Positions 48,612-57,140 of a stretch of 64,000 nt of DNA are shown one piece after another (position 1 is the first letter of the stretch; every line of letters starts with the position of its first letter). Under the pieces are notes generated by a model. That model searched no databases, had not been told where the DNA came from, and worked only from the letters and a program-made list of their open reading frames with translations. The position numbers and the translations under genes are program-made. Origin of the DNA: Fibrobacter succinogenes. Lineage in GTDB: Bacteria > Fibrobacterota > Fibrobacteria > Fibrobacterales > Fibrobacteraceae. The stretch lies in assembly GCA_902799745.1 (NCBI GenBank), contig CADCBQ010000017.1, forward strand, positions 1-64,000. The letters run 5' to 3'.

Positions 48612-51257
48612 ATGAATAAGAAAAAATTCGGCATGCGAGAACTGATTATTCTCCTCGTCATTGTTTTGTCGGCCTACACGGTATGGCCTTCTATCCAGGT
48701 TCACACCAAGAAGGGCGAAGAAAAGCAGACCTTCCTCAAGGAAAATCCGAAGGTGGGTGCAAAATCCATCAACTTCGGTTTGGACCTTGCTGGCGGTACG
48801 GCCATTACGCTCGAAATCGACAAGTCGAACGTCAAGGGCGACGATATCAAGGACATTCAGGAACAGTCCCTCGAAATCATCCGTAACCGCGTTGACCAGT
48901 ACGGTCTTTCTGAACCGCAGATTTCCCCGTCCGGCGACGACCGAATCGTGGTTGAACTGGCAGGCGTGGATGACTCCACTGCAAAGGCTCTCGTGGGTTC
49001 GACCGCTAAGCTCGAATTCAAAATCCTGGCCGAAGCTGAAAAGTTTACGCAGGTTGTTGGCCTCATCGACCAGTACCTGACCCGCCAGACGACCGACATC
49101 GTGGCTGACTCTGCCGCAACGGATTCTACCGCCAAGGATTCTACGGTCGCTAAGGTTGATTCCGCTAAGGATACGACTAAGGCCCTTTCCGATGACGAAT
49201 TGCTCGGTAAGGCTCCTGCCGCTGAAGTCGCTGCTAACGATTCCGCCAAGGATTCTGCCGCAGTCGAGGCTCAACCGGCATCTGAGGTCGGCGTTGCCCT
49301 TTCCGCTTACTACTTGAGTTTTGGTAACGGTGGCTTTATCGCCGAAGAAAATGTCGAAAAGGTCAAGAAGCTCCTCGCTACCGACGGTGTGCAGAAGCTG
49401 ATTCCGCGCGATGTTGCTTTCGCTTTCGGCAGCGGTCTCGAACCGGTGCAGCGTGATTCCAAGATTAAGGCCAAGCGCCTTTACCTCCTCAAGCGCCGTG
49501 CTGAAATGGCCGGTGACGATGTGGTTGATGCTCGTCCGTACCGCGTGTCTGACGGTGTGAGCGCCGGTGAAGTGGCTGTGAGCCTCAAGTTCGGTGGCAT
49601 TGGTCCGAAAAAGTTCTCTGCTGTGACTGCCGCTAACATCGGCAAGCAGATGGCTATCGTGCTCGACAACCAGGTGATTTCTGCTCCGGTGATCCGCGAC
49701 CGTATCCCGAACGGCGAAGCCCAGATTACGGGTCTCGACGACATGGCCGAAGCTAACCGCCTCTCCGTGGTGCTCCGCGCCGGTGCCCTCAAGGCTCCGA
49801 TGAAGATTATTGAAAGCCGCAGCGTGGGTGCAACCCTCGGTGAAGAAAACATTGTGCAGGGCTTCGGTTCCGGTGCTATCGGCCTTATCCTCTGCTTGGT
49901 GTTCATGGTTGCCTACTACCGCCTCGGTGGTTTGATTGCAAGCTTCGGTATGGTGATCAACACCTTGGTGACCGCCGCCGTGATGTCTGTGTTTAACGCT
50001 ACGTTGACCTTGCCGGGTATCGCAGGCTTTATCCTCGTGGTCGGTATGTCTCTCGACGCCAACGTGATTATTTACGAACGTATCCGTGAAGAACTCAAGA
50101 ACGGCCTGACCGCCCGCGCCGCCGTGGCCAAGGGTTACGAACGCGCCTTCGGTGCCATCTTGGACTCCAACTTGACCACCGTGCTTACCGGCCTTATCCT
50201 TTATAAGATTGGTACGGGTTCTGTGAAGGGTTTCGGTCTTACTCTTACGATCGGTATTTTGACCTCCTTGTTCTGCGCTATCACGGTGACCCGCTCCATC
50301 TTGGATTGGAAACTTGCCAAGCGCGACGCTACGACCCTTTCTATCGGTGGCGGCTTCAAGGCTATCAACGAAGCTAACCTCCAGATCATTCCGAACCGCC
50401 GTCGTTTCGGTCTCATTTCCATGATCCTGATTGTTGCCTCTATCGCCTTCATCGCTGTCAAGGGCTTCGACTTCAGCATCGACTTCACTGGTGGTCAGGT
50501 TTATACCGTGCAGTACCAGGATAGCGACAAGCATGAAAAGGATTTGAGCAAGGCTCTCTCTGCTGCCGGCATCTCTGGCACGAAGGTCCGTACGCTCGGT
50601 GGTACTTCTGCTAACTCTTACCAGATTAGCATGCGCGCCTCTGACGACGCCCAGTTCGAAGCCAAGATGGCTCAGGCCTTCGAAAAGGCCGGCCAGAAGT
50701 GCGAAATCGTCGCTAAGGACAATGTGGGTCCGACCATCGGTAAGGAACTCCGCTTCAACGCAATCCTTTCTGTGATTCTCGCATGGCTCGGCATTCTGAT
50801 TTACGTGTGGTTCCGCTTCGGTAAGTTCGGTCTCGGCTTCGGTGTCGCTGCCGTGCTCGGCCTGGTGCACGATACCGTGATTACGCTCGGCTTCATCTCT
50901 GCCTTCGGTCTTTCCTTCGATGGCGCCTTGATTGCCTCGCTCCTCACCATGATCGGTTACTCTGTGAACGACACTATCGTGAACTTCGACCGTATTCGTG
51001 AAAACACAGCCGTGTATGGTTCCAGCAACTTTGCCGAAACTATCAACAAGTCTATGAACCAGTGCTTCAGCCGTACCATGGTGACCTCTCTCACGACCTT
51101 GTTCGTGTGCGTGATCCTCGCTGTGATGGGCGGCTCTTCGATCCGCGACTTCGGCTTGGTCCAGTGCTTCGGTATCCTTATCGGTACCTACTCTTCTGTG
51201 TGCATCTGCTCTCCGATCGTTCTGTGGTGGAGCAAGCGCTTCAAGAAGGGTGTGTAG
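48612..51257 (+). CDS. secDF: Fused protein translocase subunit SecDF
   Basis: 881 aa, SecD and SecF in one chain. SecD half: first TM (ELIILLVIVLSAYTVWPSI), periplasmic P1 with NFGLDLAGGTAITLEID and NRVDQYGLSEPQI, then TM block with ESRSVGATLGEENI. SecF half from about residue 600: DFSIDFTGGQVYTVQY and LVHDTVITLGF, SVNDTIVNFDRIREN. It uses the proton motive force to finish Sec export. Odd: about residues 160-225 are an Ala/Ser/Asp/Lys low-complexity insert in P1 (DSAATDSTAKDSTVAKVDSA type). Codon use is highly optimal. Terminator at 51307-51334. Confidence 0.96.
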   Translation: MNKKKFGMRELIILLVIVLSAYTVWPSIQVHTKKGEEKQTFLKENPKVGAKSINFGLDLAGGTAITLEIDKSNVKGDDIKDIQEQSLEIIRNRVDQYGLSEPQISPSGDDRIVVELAGVDDSTAKALVGSTAKLEFKILAEAEKFTQVVGLIDQYLTRQTTDIVADSAATDSTAKDSTVAKVDSAKDTTKALSDDELLGKAPAAEVAANDSAKDSAAVEAQPASEVGVALSAYYLSFGNGGFIAEENVEKVKKLLATDGVQKLIPRDVAFAFGSGLEPVQRDSKIKAKRLYLLKRRAEMAGDDVVDARPYRVSDGVSAGEVAVSLKFGGIGPKKFSAVTAANIGKQMAIVLDNQVISAPVIRDRIPNGEAQITGLDDMAEANRLSVVLRAGALKAPMKIIESRSVGATLGEENIVQGFGSGAIGLILCLVFMVAYYRLGGLIASFGMVINTLVTAAVMSVFNATLTLPGIAGFILVVGMSLDANVIIYERIREELKNGLTARAAVAKGYERAFGAILDSNLTTVLTGLILYKIGTGSVKGFGLTLTIGILTSLFCAITVTRSILDWKLAKRDATTLSIGGGFKAINEANLQIIPNRRRFGLISMILIVASIAFIAVKGFDFSIDFTGGQVYTVQYQDSDKHEKDLSKALSAAGISGTKVRTLGGTSANSYQISMRASDDAQFEAKMAQAFEKAGQKCEIVAKDNVGPTIGKELRFNAILSVILAWLGILIYVWFRFGKFGLGFGVAAVLGLVHDTVITLGFISAFGLSFDGALIASLLTMIGYSVNDTIVNFDRIRENTAVYGSSNFAETINKSMNQCFSRTMVTSLTTLFVCVILAVMGGSSIRDFGLVQCFGILIGTYSSVCICSPIVLWWSKRFKKGV

Positions 51258-51260
51258 TTT

Positions 51261-51309
51261 AGACGAGAGAACGCTCGCGTTGCTCGCTACAGACTAGAGA
51301 CTAAAGACC
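51261..51309 (+). repeat. Dispersed repeat element copy after secDF
   Basis: AGACGAGAGAACG, then a CTCGCGTTGCTCG-type hairpin, then CTACAGACTAGAGACTAAAGAC. Same order and sequence as the copy inside mnmE (35090-35133) and the minus-strand copy at 22262-22312. Confidence 0.7.
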
Positions 51310-51334
51310 CCGGCGAAAAGCCGGGGTTTTTCTG
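51307..51334 (+). terminator. Terminator of secDF
   Basis: ACCCCGGC-GAAAA-GCCGGGGT followed by TTTTC. Confidence 0.9.
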
Positions 51335-51421
51335 TATTTGCTCGCTTTTTAAATGAAAAATGGCAAGGGTGTGTTCCCTTTTTTAGAATAAGTGATATAT
51401 TTATAAACAAGGAGAACTTGT

Positions 51422-52246
51422 ATGAAACGTCAAAAGAACTTGTTTGTATCTAGCTTTGTTACTGCTTTCGGGCTGTTGCTTGGACTTGGGACCAATGCCC
51501 TGGCTAAGGAATGGGAACAGTCTTTGGTGGTTAACCTAACCCGTCATGATGTGCACGGACCGATATATGGCTATACTCGATGGGGCTTTTCTAAAGACAG
51601 CCTTGTTGTGGATAGTTCTGGTGTCGTGGGTAAGGGAATCACGTATTGGCAGGTGGATGAATCTTGTGTATGTGGTTTTATGTTTGGGGGCTGTGGGTAT
51701 TATCTATATCATTGGAACTTCTTTGATTATGACCAATCATTTTGGAACGTTGCTCGAGTCGATGGCTTAAAAGCGGGAACTGCCCTAGACTTGAACGATA
51801 CGACTGCTTTTGCAGAGATTACTTATTATGGGTCTGATTTGCTTGAATCCTATAAGTTTTCCGAGAAACGTGGTTCGTCTGCAAATGATACGAACTACTT
51901 TGTCTATAGAAAAGATTCTTCATATTACGCCCTTTGCCAATATATAACGGTGTATAATAGTTCTATGAATAATTGGGATGAAACGGAAACAGGCATTCCG
52001 GCCTATTTTGCGCATCAATGTATTTTCCAGGATGACGGAACAGCTACCTTTAGCAAAATTCCGATGTATACGGGCGAATTACCGGAGGGAAAACCTGTGG
52101 ATCCGCCTTCTGTTGTCGCGAAGCCTATGCGTAAGAAGGTTGAGCCCAATGTGGACCGCAAACCGTACCTGGTGAATGGTCAATCGGCTAGGAAAAATTC
52201 AGCGAGCGGTATTCGCGTAGAGAAGGAGCGCGTTTACCGACAATAA
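51422..52246 (+). CDS. Secreted protein of unknown function
   Basis: 274 aa. Signal peptide (LFVSSFVTAFGLLLGLGTNALA, cleavage near ALAK). The body is Tyr/Asp/Ser-rich with a Cys cluster (SCVCGFMFGGCGYY); the C-terminal about 40 residues (KPYLVNGQSARKNSASGIRVEKERVYRQ in outline) are basic and look like an anchor or sorting tail. Family not recognised. AAGGAGAACTT precedes the ATG. GC content is lower and codon use less biased than in its neighbours, which fits a variable accessory gene. Monocistronic. Confidence 0.72.
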   Translation: MKRQKNLFVSSFVTAFGLLLGLGTNALAKEWEQSLVVNLTRHDVHGPIYGYTRWGFSKDSLVVDSSGVVGKGITYWQVDESCVCGFMFGGCGYYLYHWNFFDYDQSFWNVARVDGLKAGTALDLNDTTAFAEITYYGSDLLESYKFSEKRGSSANDTNYFVYRKDSSYYALCQYITVYNSSMNNWDETETGIPAYFAHQCIFQDDGTATFSKIPMYTGELPEGKPVDPPSVVAKPMRKKVEPNVDRKPYLVNGQSARKNSASGIRVEKERVYRQ

Positions 52247-52278
52247 AAAATGGCAGCTTTTATAGCTGCCATTTTTTA
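52244..52278. terminator. Bidirectional terminator
   Basis: AAAAAATGGCAGCT-TTTAT-AGCTGCCATTTTTT between the convergent genes ending at 52246 and 52298. Confidence 0.9.
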
Positions 52279-52297
52279 TGAATTATTTTCGCTTAGA

Positions 52298-55200
52298 TTA
52301 GTAAAGCAAAGCGAACACCATGCCGGGGCGGAAGTATTTACCGGCGGTGTACTTGAGTGCCGTGCTGTGGAGCAGCATGAACAGCGCACTTGCTTCAACC
52401 TTGTTGGCCTTGGCGATGCTGCCGAATGCCTTGTTGAAGGCGGGCAGATTGCGGGGGAGCTTCGGGCTGATGCGACTGTCGGCAAGGAGGGCGCCCTTCT
52501 TCAGGAGTTCCTTGTGCATCTTGTCGGCGGCGGTAGCGCTGAGGCCAAACGCCTTCACGAGTGCTTCCGGGTGCAGGCGGCAGGAACCGTTGAATCCTTC
52601 CGGTGCGGCAAACGGGATGCGGGCTTCTTCGTAGAGGTTGCGAATCATGGAATCGCCCATGTCGGCAGCCTGCTTTTCGAGGCCGTGGTGCATCATGGCG
52701 CACATGATGCTGTACTGGATGCCGATCCACACATCGTGAGCCTGGAAGTTGAATTCGTCGAGCGGAGAGCCGTCCTTACGAACAAGGTTTGCGGCACCGA
52801 TGAGCGGGCTGTTTGCCTTGTAGTTCGTGTTGAATACACGGAGCAGGTTGGCCTTCGCCTTCTTCTCGTCGCTGATGGGCTTGAGGCCGAGCAGACGGAG
52901 GTAGGTGTCGGCGAGCATCGTGTCGGCGAATACGTCATCGCAGTCGTTAGCAATCTTTGCGTTCCAGCTGGCGGTAAAGGCTTCCTTGCACTGGGCGGTG
53001 AGCCATGCCTTCTTGAGACCGCGGAGTTCGTTCTTGGAAAGTTCCACGTCGCTCGGAATTTCGCCTGAGTTCAGCCATTCGTTGATGGTCTTGAGGGCTG
53101 CCTTCACGTTGGTACCGTCGATAACGAGCGTTTCCTTGATAGCGTCGGCGAGTTGCGGGAGCTTGTCTGCCACAACGTCCTTCGCTTCCATCGGGGTCAC
53201 GAAGAAGTGGTAGTAGCCTTCGGCTTCGTCCCACAAGGCTTCGTCGAATTCCTTGTTGGCAGCGTCGGCCTTGGCGTTCCAGGTGTCGGCCTGTGCCTTG
53301 TCGCCGAGGATTTCGGCAATCTTTGCTGCAGCGCGGAGGCCTGCAATCCAGAGGCTACCGCAGTACACGGAAATGCCGTGGCTGGAGAGGTTGTCGAACG
53401 TGTCGTCGGTACCGTGGGTGAGCGGGAAGTTTTCGCCTTCGTTCACCATCTTTTCCAGATACTGCATGGCGGCATAGACGGCTTCCTTGCAATCCTTCAG
53501 GTTTTCGATATCCTGCGTCTTCACGTAGTGACGGAGAACCATCAGCACATACTTCGGAGCGAGATCCTTCCATTCCTTCACGTTGTGCCAGTCGTAGGCA
53601 TCGGGTTCAGCATCGAATGGGCTTCCGAGGTCGTGAATCACGGCGCCACGAACGGCGCGCGGGCCTTCGAGTTTCGGGTCCGGAAGGTCGGCGAACGGGT
53701 GGTTCACGTATTCGTGGTGACGGCGACGGTTGTCGTTTACGGCGAGAATAGCATCACCGAAGCGCTTCATGACCACACCGTCGAGGCGCGGCATCAGGGC
53801 CATCAGGCTGAAGCTGCCGTAGAAGTAAACGTCGAGGGAGTTGAAGAACGGATAGTCAGCGCATTCACGAACGAGGAAGCGGTCATCCTTGTCCCACACG
53901 GTGGCTTCGGCGAGGAAGCTGAGCGTGTTGATGGCGAGGCTCTTGAATTCGTCCTGCTTGGCTGCAGTCTTGTAGAGCTTGGCAACAGCCTTCTTCGGCA
54001 CGAGTGCTTCGAATGCCTTGAGGCGAGCGTCGAAGTTCTTGTCGGCGGCGAGGGCTTCTTTGAGGATAGCGCCCACGCGGCCATAAGCTTCGGGGAAGAA
54101 TGCGGTGTACTTCTTGGCGGAAGTGAGCTTGTTCAGCTTGATTTCGGGGAAGTCGAGCACCAGGTTGAACTGGAAGCTGACTTTCTGCTTCGGCTTGAGT
54201 ACTGCGGTAACGGCAACAGCACCGGCCATGGTTTCGCGGCCACTGTAAACGTTCTTGACCCAGGCTTCGCAAACGCGACCGCTGCGGAGAGCGCCCTTCA
54301 GCACGGAGGCTGCGTCATCCTGGTAGAACATCGGCTTCACGGAAACGTTCAGGTTATCCTTCTTGTTCCAAGCAACAGAAACGCCCATGCAACCGTTAAA
54401 ATCGCTTTCGGCGAGCGGCTTTTCGTTGTAGAATTCGAGACCGCGGACTTCGCGACCGTCATTGGCCTGCTTGCTGAACTTGACGCCCTTCGGGAAACGT
54501 GCAGACGGAACGAGCACGAAGCTAGAATCCTGAACGCCCTGGCGGTCCTTCTTGGCCATGTAACCGGCGATGCAGTCCTGCACCTGCACGATGGTGATTT
54601 CGCGGGTTTCCTTGGTGGTATTTTCGAGAGTGAACACGGTAGCGTTCACCGGGAGGCTGGAGAGGCGTTCGTCACCCGGAGTCACGTAGCTGGACTGGGT
54701 CTTAGTAATCTGCACGCCCTTGCCTTCGTACTTGGTTTCGCTCACCGGATAGAGGGCGGCGTACTGCATCTTGGCAGCATCGTAACCGGCCTGGCCCAGG
54801 AATTCATTGTCGTTTGCCCAAGCGGCGGTGAGGGCGCCCTGACGCACAACCTTTTCGCCAACGACACCGTTGAAGAAGTCGATGACGGCGCTGCGGTTGA
54901 GTTCGGCACCGGCCTTGTTCAAGAGAGCTGCGGTGCGGTCGCTCCATTCGATGTGCCAGCGTTCAAAATCAGCGGCATTGTTCTTGAAGAAATCCTTTTC
55001 GGCAATAGCCTTGTTGAGCTTGGCTTCGGCCTTCTTCTGGTTGGCGAGTTCTGCTGCGGTAAAGAGCGCTTCGCCCTTGGCGTCCACCAGCGGGTACTTG
55101 GCGAGCATCTGCGTAAAGCCTGCGAAGTCGGCAATTTCAAGAGCGGCCTTTGCGTCAATCACGGATTCGCGGAAGAAGAAGTTGTTGAAGCGGAGGTCAG

Positions 55201-55378
55201 AGGGCTTTTCGGTGCGAACTTGCACGCCCGGCATCACGTTCATCACGGGAGTGGTGCCAGCAGGCGTTGCGGTGAATGTCGAGCCGATACCGCCGACAGC
55301 AATACCCGTGGTAGAAGGGGTCGTAGAAAGCGGGGTGTACCAGGGCTGGATAAATTCCACGGCGAGGCCCGGGGTCAT
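52298..55378 (-). CDS. GH116-type glycoside hydrolase (glucosylceramidase/beta-glucosidase family)
   Basis: 1026 aa, no signal peptide. Near the N-terminus TTGIAVGGIGSTFTATPAG matches the G-G-I-G start of GH116/DUF608 proteins. The catalytic (alpha/alpha) domain has LDVYFYGSFSLMALMPRLD, DLGSPFDAEPDAYDWHNV, LTHGTDDTFDNLSSHGISVYCGSLWIAGLRAA and DEFNFQAHDVWIGIQYS, comparable to the family's catalytic region; I cannot fix the nucleophile Glu with confidence. GH116 enzymes hydrolyse beta-glucosides or beta-xylosides. The start is uncertain: the frame is open 18 codons further up (to 55432) with coding-like sequence but no ATG/GTG/TTG. Codon use is highly optimal. Cytosolic use of cello-oligosaccharides is an inference. 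Confidence 0.75.
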   Translation of the reverse strand: MTPGLAVEFIQPWYTPLSTTPSTTGIAVGGIGSTFTATPAGTTPVMNVMPGVQVRTEKPSDLRFNNFFFRESVIDAKAALEIADFAGFTQMLAKYPLVDAKGEALFTAAELANQKKAEAKLNKAIAEKDFFKNNAADFERWHIEWSDRTAALLNKAGAELNRSAVIDFFNGVVGEKVVRQGALTAAWANDNEFLGQAGYDAAKMQYAALYPVSETKYEGKGVQITKTQSSYVTPGDERLSSLPVNATVFTLENTTKETREITIVQVQDCIAGYMAKKDRQGVQDSSFVLVPSARFPKGVKFSKQANDGREVRGLEFYNEKPLAESDFNGCMGVSVAWNKKDNLNVSVKPMFYQDDAASVLKGALRSGRVCEAWVKNVYSGRETMAGAVAVTAVLKPKQKVSFQFNLVLDFPEIKLNKLTSAKKYTAFFPEAYGRVGAILKEALAADKNFDARLKAFEALVPKKAVAKLYKTAAKQDEFKSLAINTLSFLAEATVWDKDDRFLVRECADYPFFNSLDVYFYGSFSLMALMPRLDGVVMKRFGDAILAVNDNRRRHHEYVNHPFADLPDPKLEGPRAVRGAVIHDLGSPFDAEPDAYDWHNVKEWKDLAPKYVLMVLRHYVKTQDIENLKDCKEAVYAAMQYLEKMVNEGENFPLTHGTDDTFDNLSSHGISVYCGSLWIAGLRAAAKIAEILGDKAQADTWNAKADAANKEFDEALWDEAEGYYHFFVTPMEAKDVVADKLPQLADAIKETLVIDGTNVKAALKTINEWLNSGEIPSDVELSKNELRGLKKAWLTAQCKEAFTASWNAKIANDCDDVFADTMLADTYLRLLGLKPISDEKKAKANLLRVFNTNYKANSPLIGAANLVRKDGSPLDEFNFQAHDVWIGIQYSIMCAMMHHGLEKQAADMGDSMIRNLYEEARIPFAAPEGFNGSCRLHPEALVKAFGLSATAADKMHKELLKKGALLADSRISPKLPRNLPAFNKAFGSIAKANKVEASALFMLLHSTALKYTAGKYFRPGMVFALLY

Positions 55379-55647
55379 CAGCTTCTGGACGGAACCGGCC
55401 TGTTTTGCGCCGGCGAGGTAAAAAGTTAAAAATTATAAAGACTGTAAAAAGGAATACATTTCTTAAATGTGTACACAAAATGAACGATTTTCAGGGCGTG
55501 TTTCTCCTCACACAAATTTGCAAAGAAAGCAGATTTTTTTGAAAATGTTCAAAAAAGCCGATGAAATGCAAAAAAACAGGTTTCAAAATGTTTGCATGAC
55601 GGTTTTTAATAAAGTATATTTAGGAAGGATTAAAAAAAGGAGAACTT

Positions 55648-56682
55648 ATGAAAAAGATCCTATTAAGTGTACTCATCCTTGCTGTTGCCTTGTTCGCCGC
55701 CGAAAAGGTTTATCTTGCTCCGGTTGGCCTTACGGGTATGCATGACGACTATGCCGTGGCTTCGTCCAAGCTCATGAAGGCATACATTGAAGACGATGGC
55801 CGCTTTATCTTGGTGGTGGGTACTGCCGAAGATGGCGTTAAGGCCGACGATCAGGCTGCCGTTAGTAAAAAGGCTGCCGAAAAGGGTTGCTCCAAGTATA
55901 TCATCGCCGAATTTACTCGTCTCGGTGAAAATGTTATCATGTCCTTCAAACTTTATAATGTCGGTTCTGAAGCCCCGATTTGGGATGACCGCCTCAAGGC
56001 CCGCAATCCGGATGACTTTGACCCGATCATTCAGCGTGTGGCTCGCAACATCGGTACCAAGCACAAGGCTGTCGATGATTCCGACATTTATAGCGTTACG
56101 GAACAAGAAACGAAGACTCCCAAGCGCAAGGGCGTGAATGCCTATATCGGTATGGCCGTGGGTGGTCTTATGGCTGTCCAGCCCGATGTCGAAGTTTTTG
56201 CCGGTCTTGATTTCTTCTTGCTGTACGATGCCCAGGTAATCTTGTTCGGTATCGACTGGGATATCTATGGCTTGGGTGACGATACTGCGCTCGATTATAT
56301 GGATCTCGCTATTTCTGCTTACTATCCGTTCGGCACCAAGGCGATTACCCCGTTCGTGGGTGGCGGTCTTGCCTTTAGCCAGACGAGCTATCAGAGCGAT
56401 ATCCCGCGTGAATATCGTAGCACCAACTACAACTATAGCTTCTACGACAACGACGAAGAATTTGATGATGAAAGCTCGGGTCTTACGGGATTCATTGGCG
56501 GCGGTGTGATGTTCAACCGTTCTAGCCGCGTGATGTTCGTTGCCCAGGCAAAGTACATGATCAACTTCTATAAGAACGATGTCTATAACTACAAGAAAAA
56601 TGATAATGGCGCTGTGATTACCGTCAAGGATCATGCCATTCAGGGCCTTATCTTTAACGTAGGCATCGGCTACGGGTTCTAA
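55648..56682 (+). CDS. Outer-membrane protein with N-terminal TolB/CsgG-like and C-terminal barrel regions
   Basis: 344 aa. Signal peptide (MKKILLSVLILAVALFAA). About residues 20-130 alternate beta and alpha like the CsgG/LpoB/TolB-N type domain (VYLAPVGLTGMHDDY, SKYIIAEFTRLGENVIMSFKLYNVG). The rest is strand-rich and ends GLIFNVGIGYGF, with the aromatic terminus of outer-membrane barrels. AAAGGAGAACTT precedes the start. First gene of an operon with a small lipoprotein (1-nt gap) and a TIGR02145 lipoprotein. Envelope role inferred. Confidence 0.72.
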   Translation: MKKILLSVLILAVALFAAEKVYLAPVGLTGMHDDYAVASSKLMKAYIEDDGRFILVVGTAEDGVKADDQAAVSKKAAEKGCSKYIIAEFTRLGENVIMSFKLYNVGSEAPIWDDRLKARNPDDFDPIIQRVARNIGTKHKAVDDSDIYSVTEQETKTPKRKGVNAYIGMAVGGLMAVQPDVEVFAGLDFFLLYDAQVILFGIDWDIYGLGDDTALDYMDLAISAYYPFGTKAITPFVGGGLAFSQTSYQSDIPREYRSTNYNYSFYDNDEEFDDESSGLTGFIGGGVMFNRSSRVMFVAQAKYMINFYKNDVYNYKKNDNGAVITVKDHAIQGLIFNVGIGYGF

Positions 56683-56683
56683 T

Positions 56684-57130
56684 ATGTTCGCTTCGCGAAT
56701 TTGCGGAATAATGCTTGTTGCCCTAGTGGCAACAATGCTTTCCGGTTGTTACTTTGGTCGCTCGACCATTAGAACGACTGACGGCGGAACCTACGATATT
56801 TATGCCGATGGGCGTTATCTTTGTTCTACCGATGAAGATTGTTCTATATCGACTCGTGGCGGCATGGGCAAGACTTTGTTCGAAGCACAAAAAGGCGATC
56901 ATGTAGTAGGCCAAGATATCGTATCGCGCGAAATTACGGCGGCGACCGTTTTGTGGATGCCTTTCACCTATTGCCTTTCGCTTTTCTTGTACCAGGCTTA
57001 TCCCGATGAAATCGTGATTCCTGTAGAGAACGGTTCGGCTCCTTCGGTGCAAGAATCTTGGCAGTCTGAATCTTCCGGAACTCCTGCTCCTTCGGTGGGC
57101 GGAAGCGTTTGGGACAAACCGATTTATTAA
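56684..57130 (+). CDS. Small lipoprotein of unknown function
   Basis: 148 aa. A hydrophobic leader ends in the lipobox MLSGC. The middle (TDGGTYDIYADGRYLCSTDEDCSI) resembles PEGA-type presentations on bacterial lipoproteins, then a hydrophobic segment (ATVLWMPFTYCLSLFLYQ) and a Ser/Pro-rich tail. Family not recognised for certain. It starts 1 nt after the upstream stop and ends 10 nt before the next gene, which has a GGAG. Confidence 0.7.
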   Translation: MFASRICGIMLVALVATMLSGCYFGRSTIRTTDGGTYDIYADGRYLCSTDEDCSISTRGGMGKTLFEAQKGDHVVGQDIVSREITAATVLWMPFTYCLSLFLYQAYPDEIVIPVENGSAPSVQESWQSESSGTPAPSVGGSVWDKPIY

Positions 57131-57140
57131 TGGAGTTTTT

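Noticed and set aside
48606..50870. 754-codon open frame on the minus strand
   Set aside because: Antisense to secDF; His/Thr/Glu-rich with no membrane segments or family match.
53153..55429. 758-codon open frame on the plus strand
   Set aside because: Antisense to the GH116 gene; Val/Gly/His-rich composition typical of such shadows.
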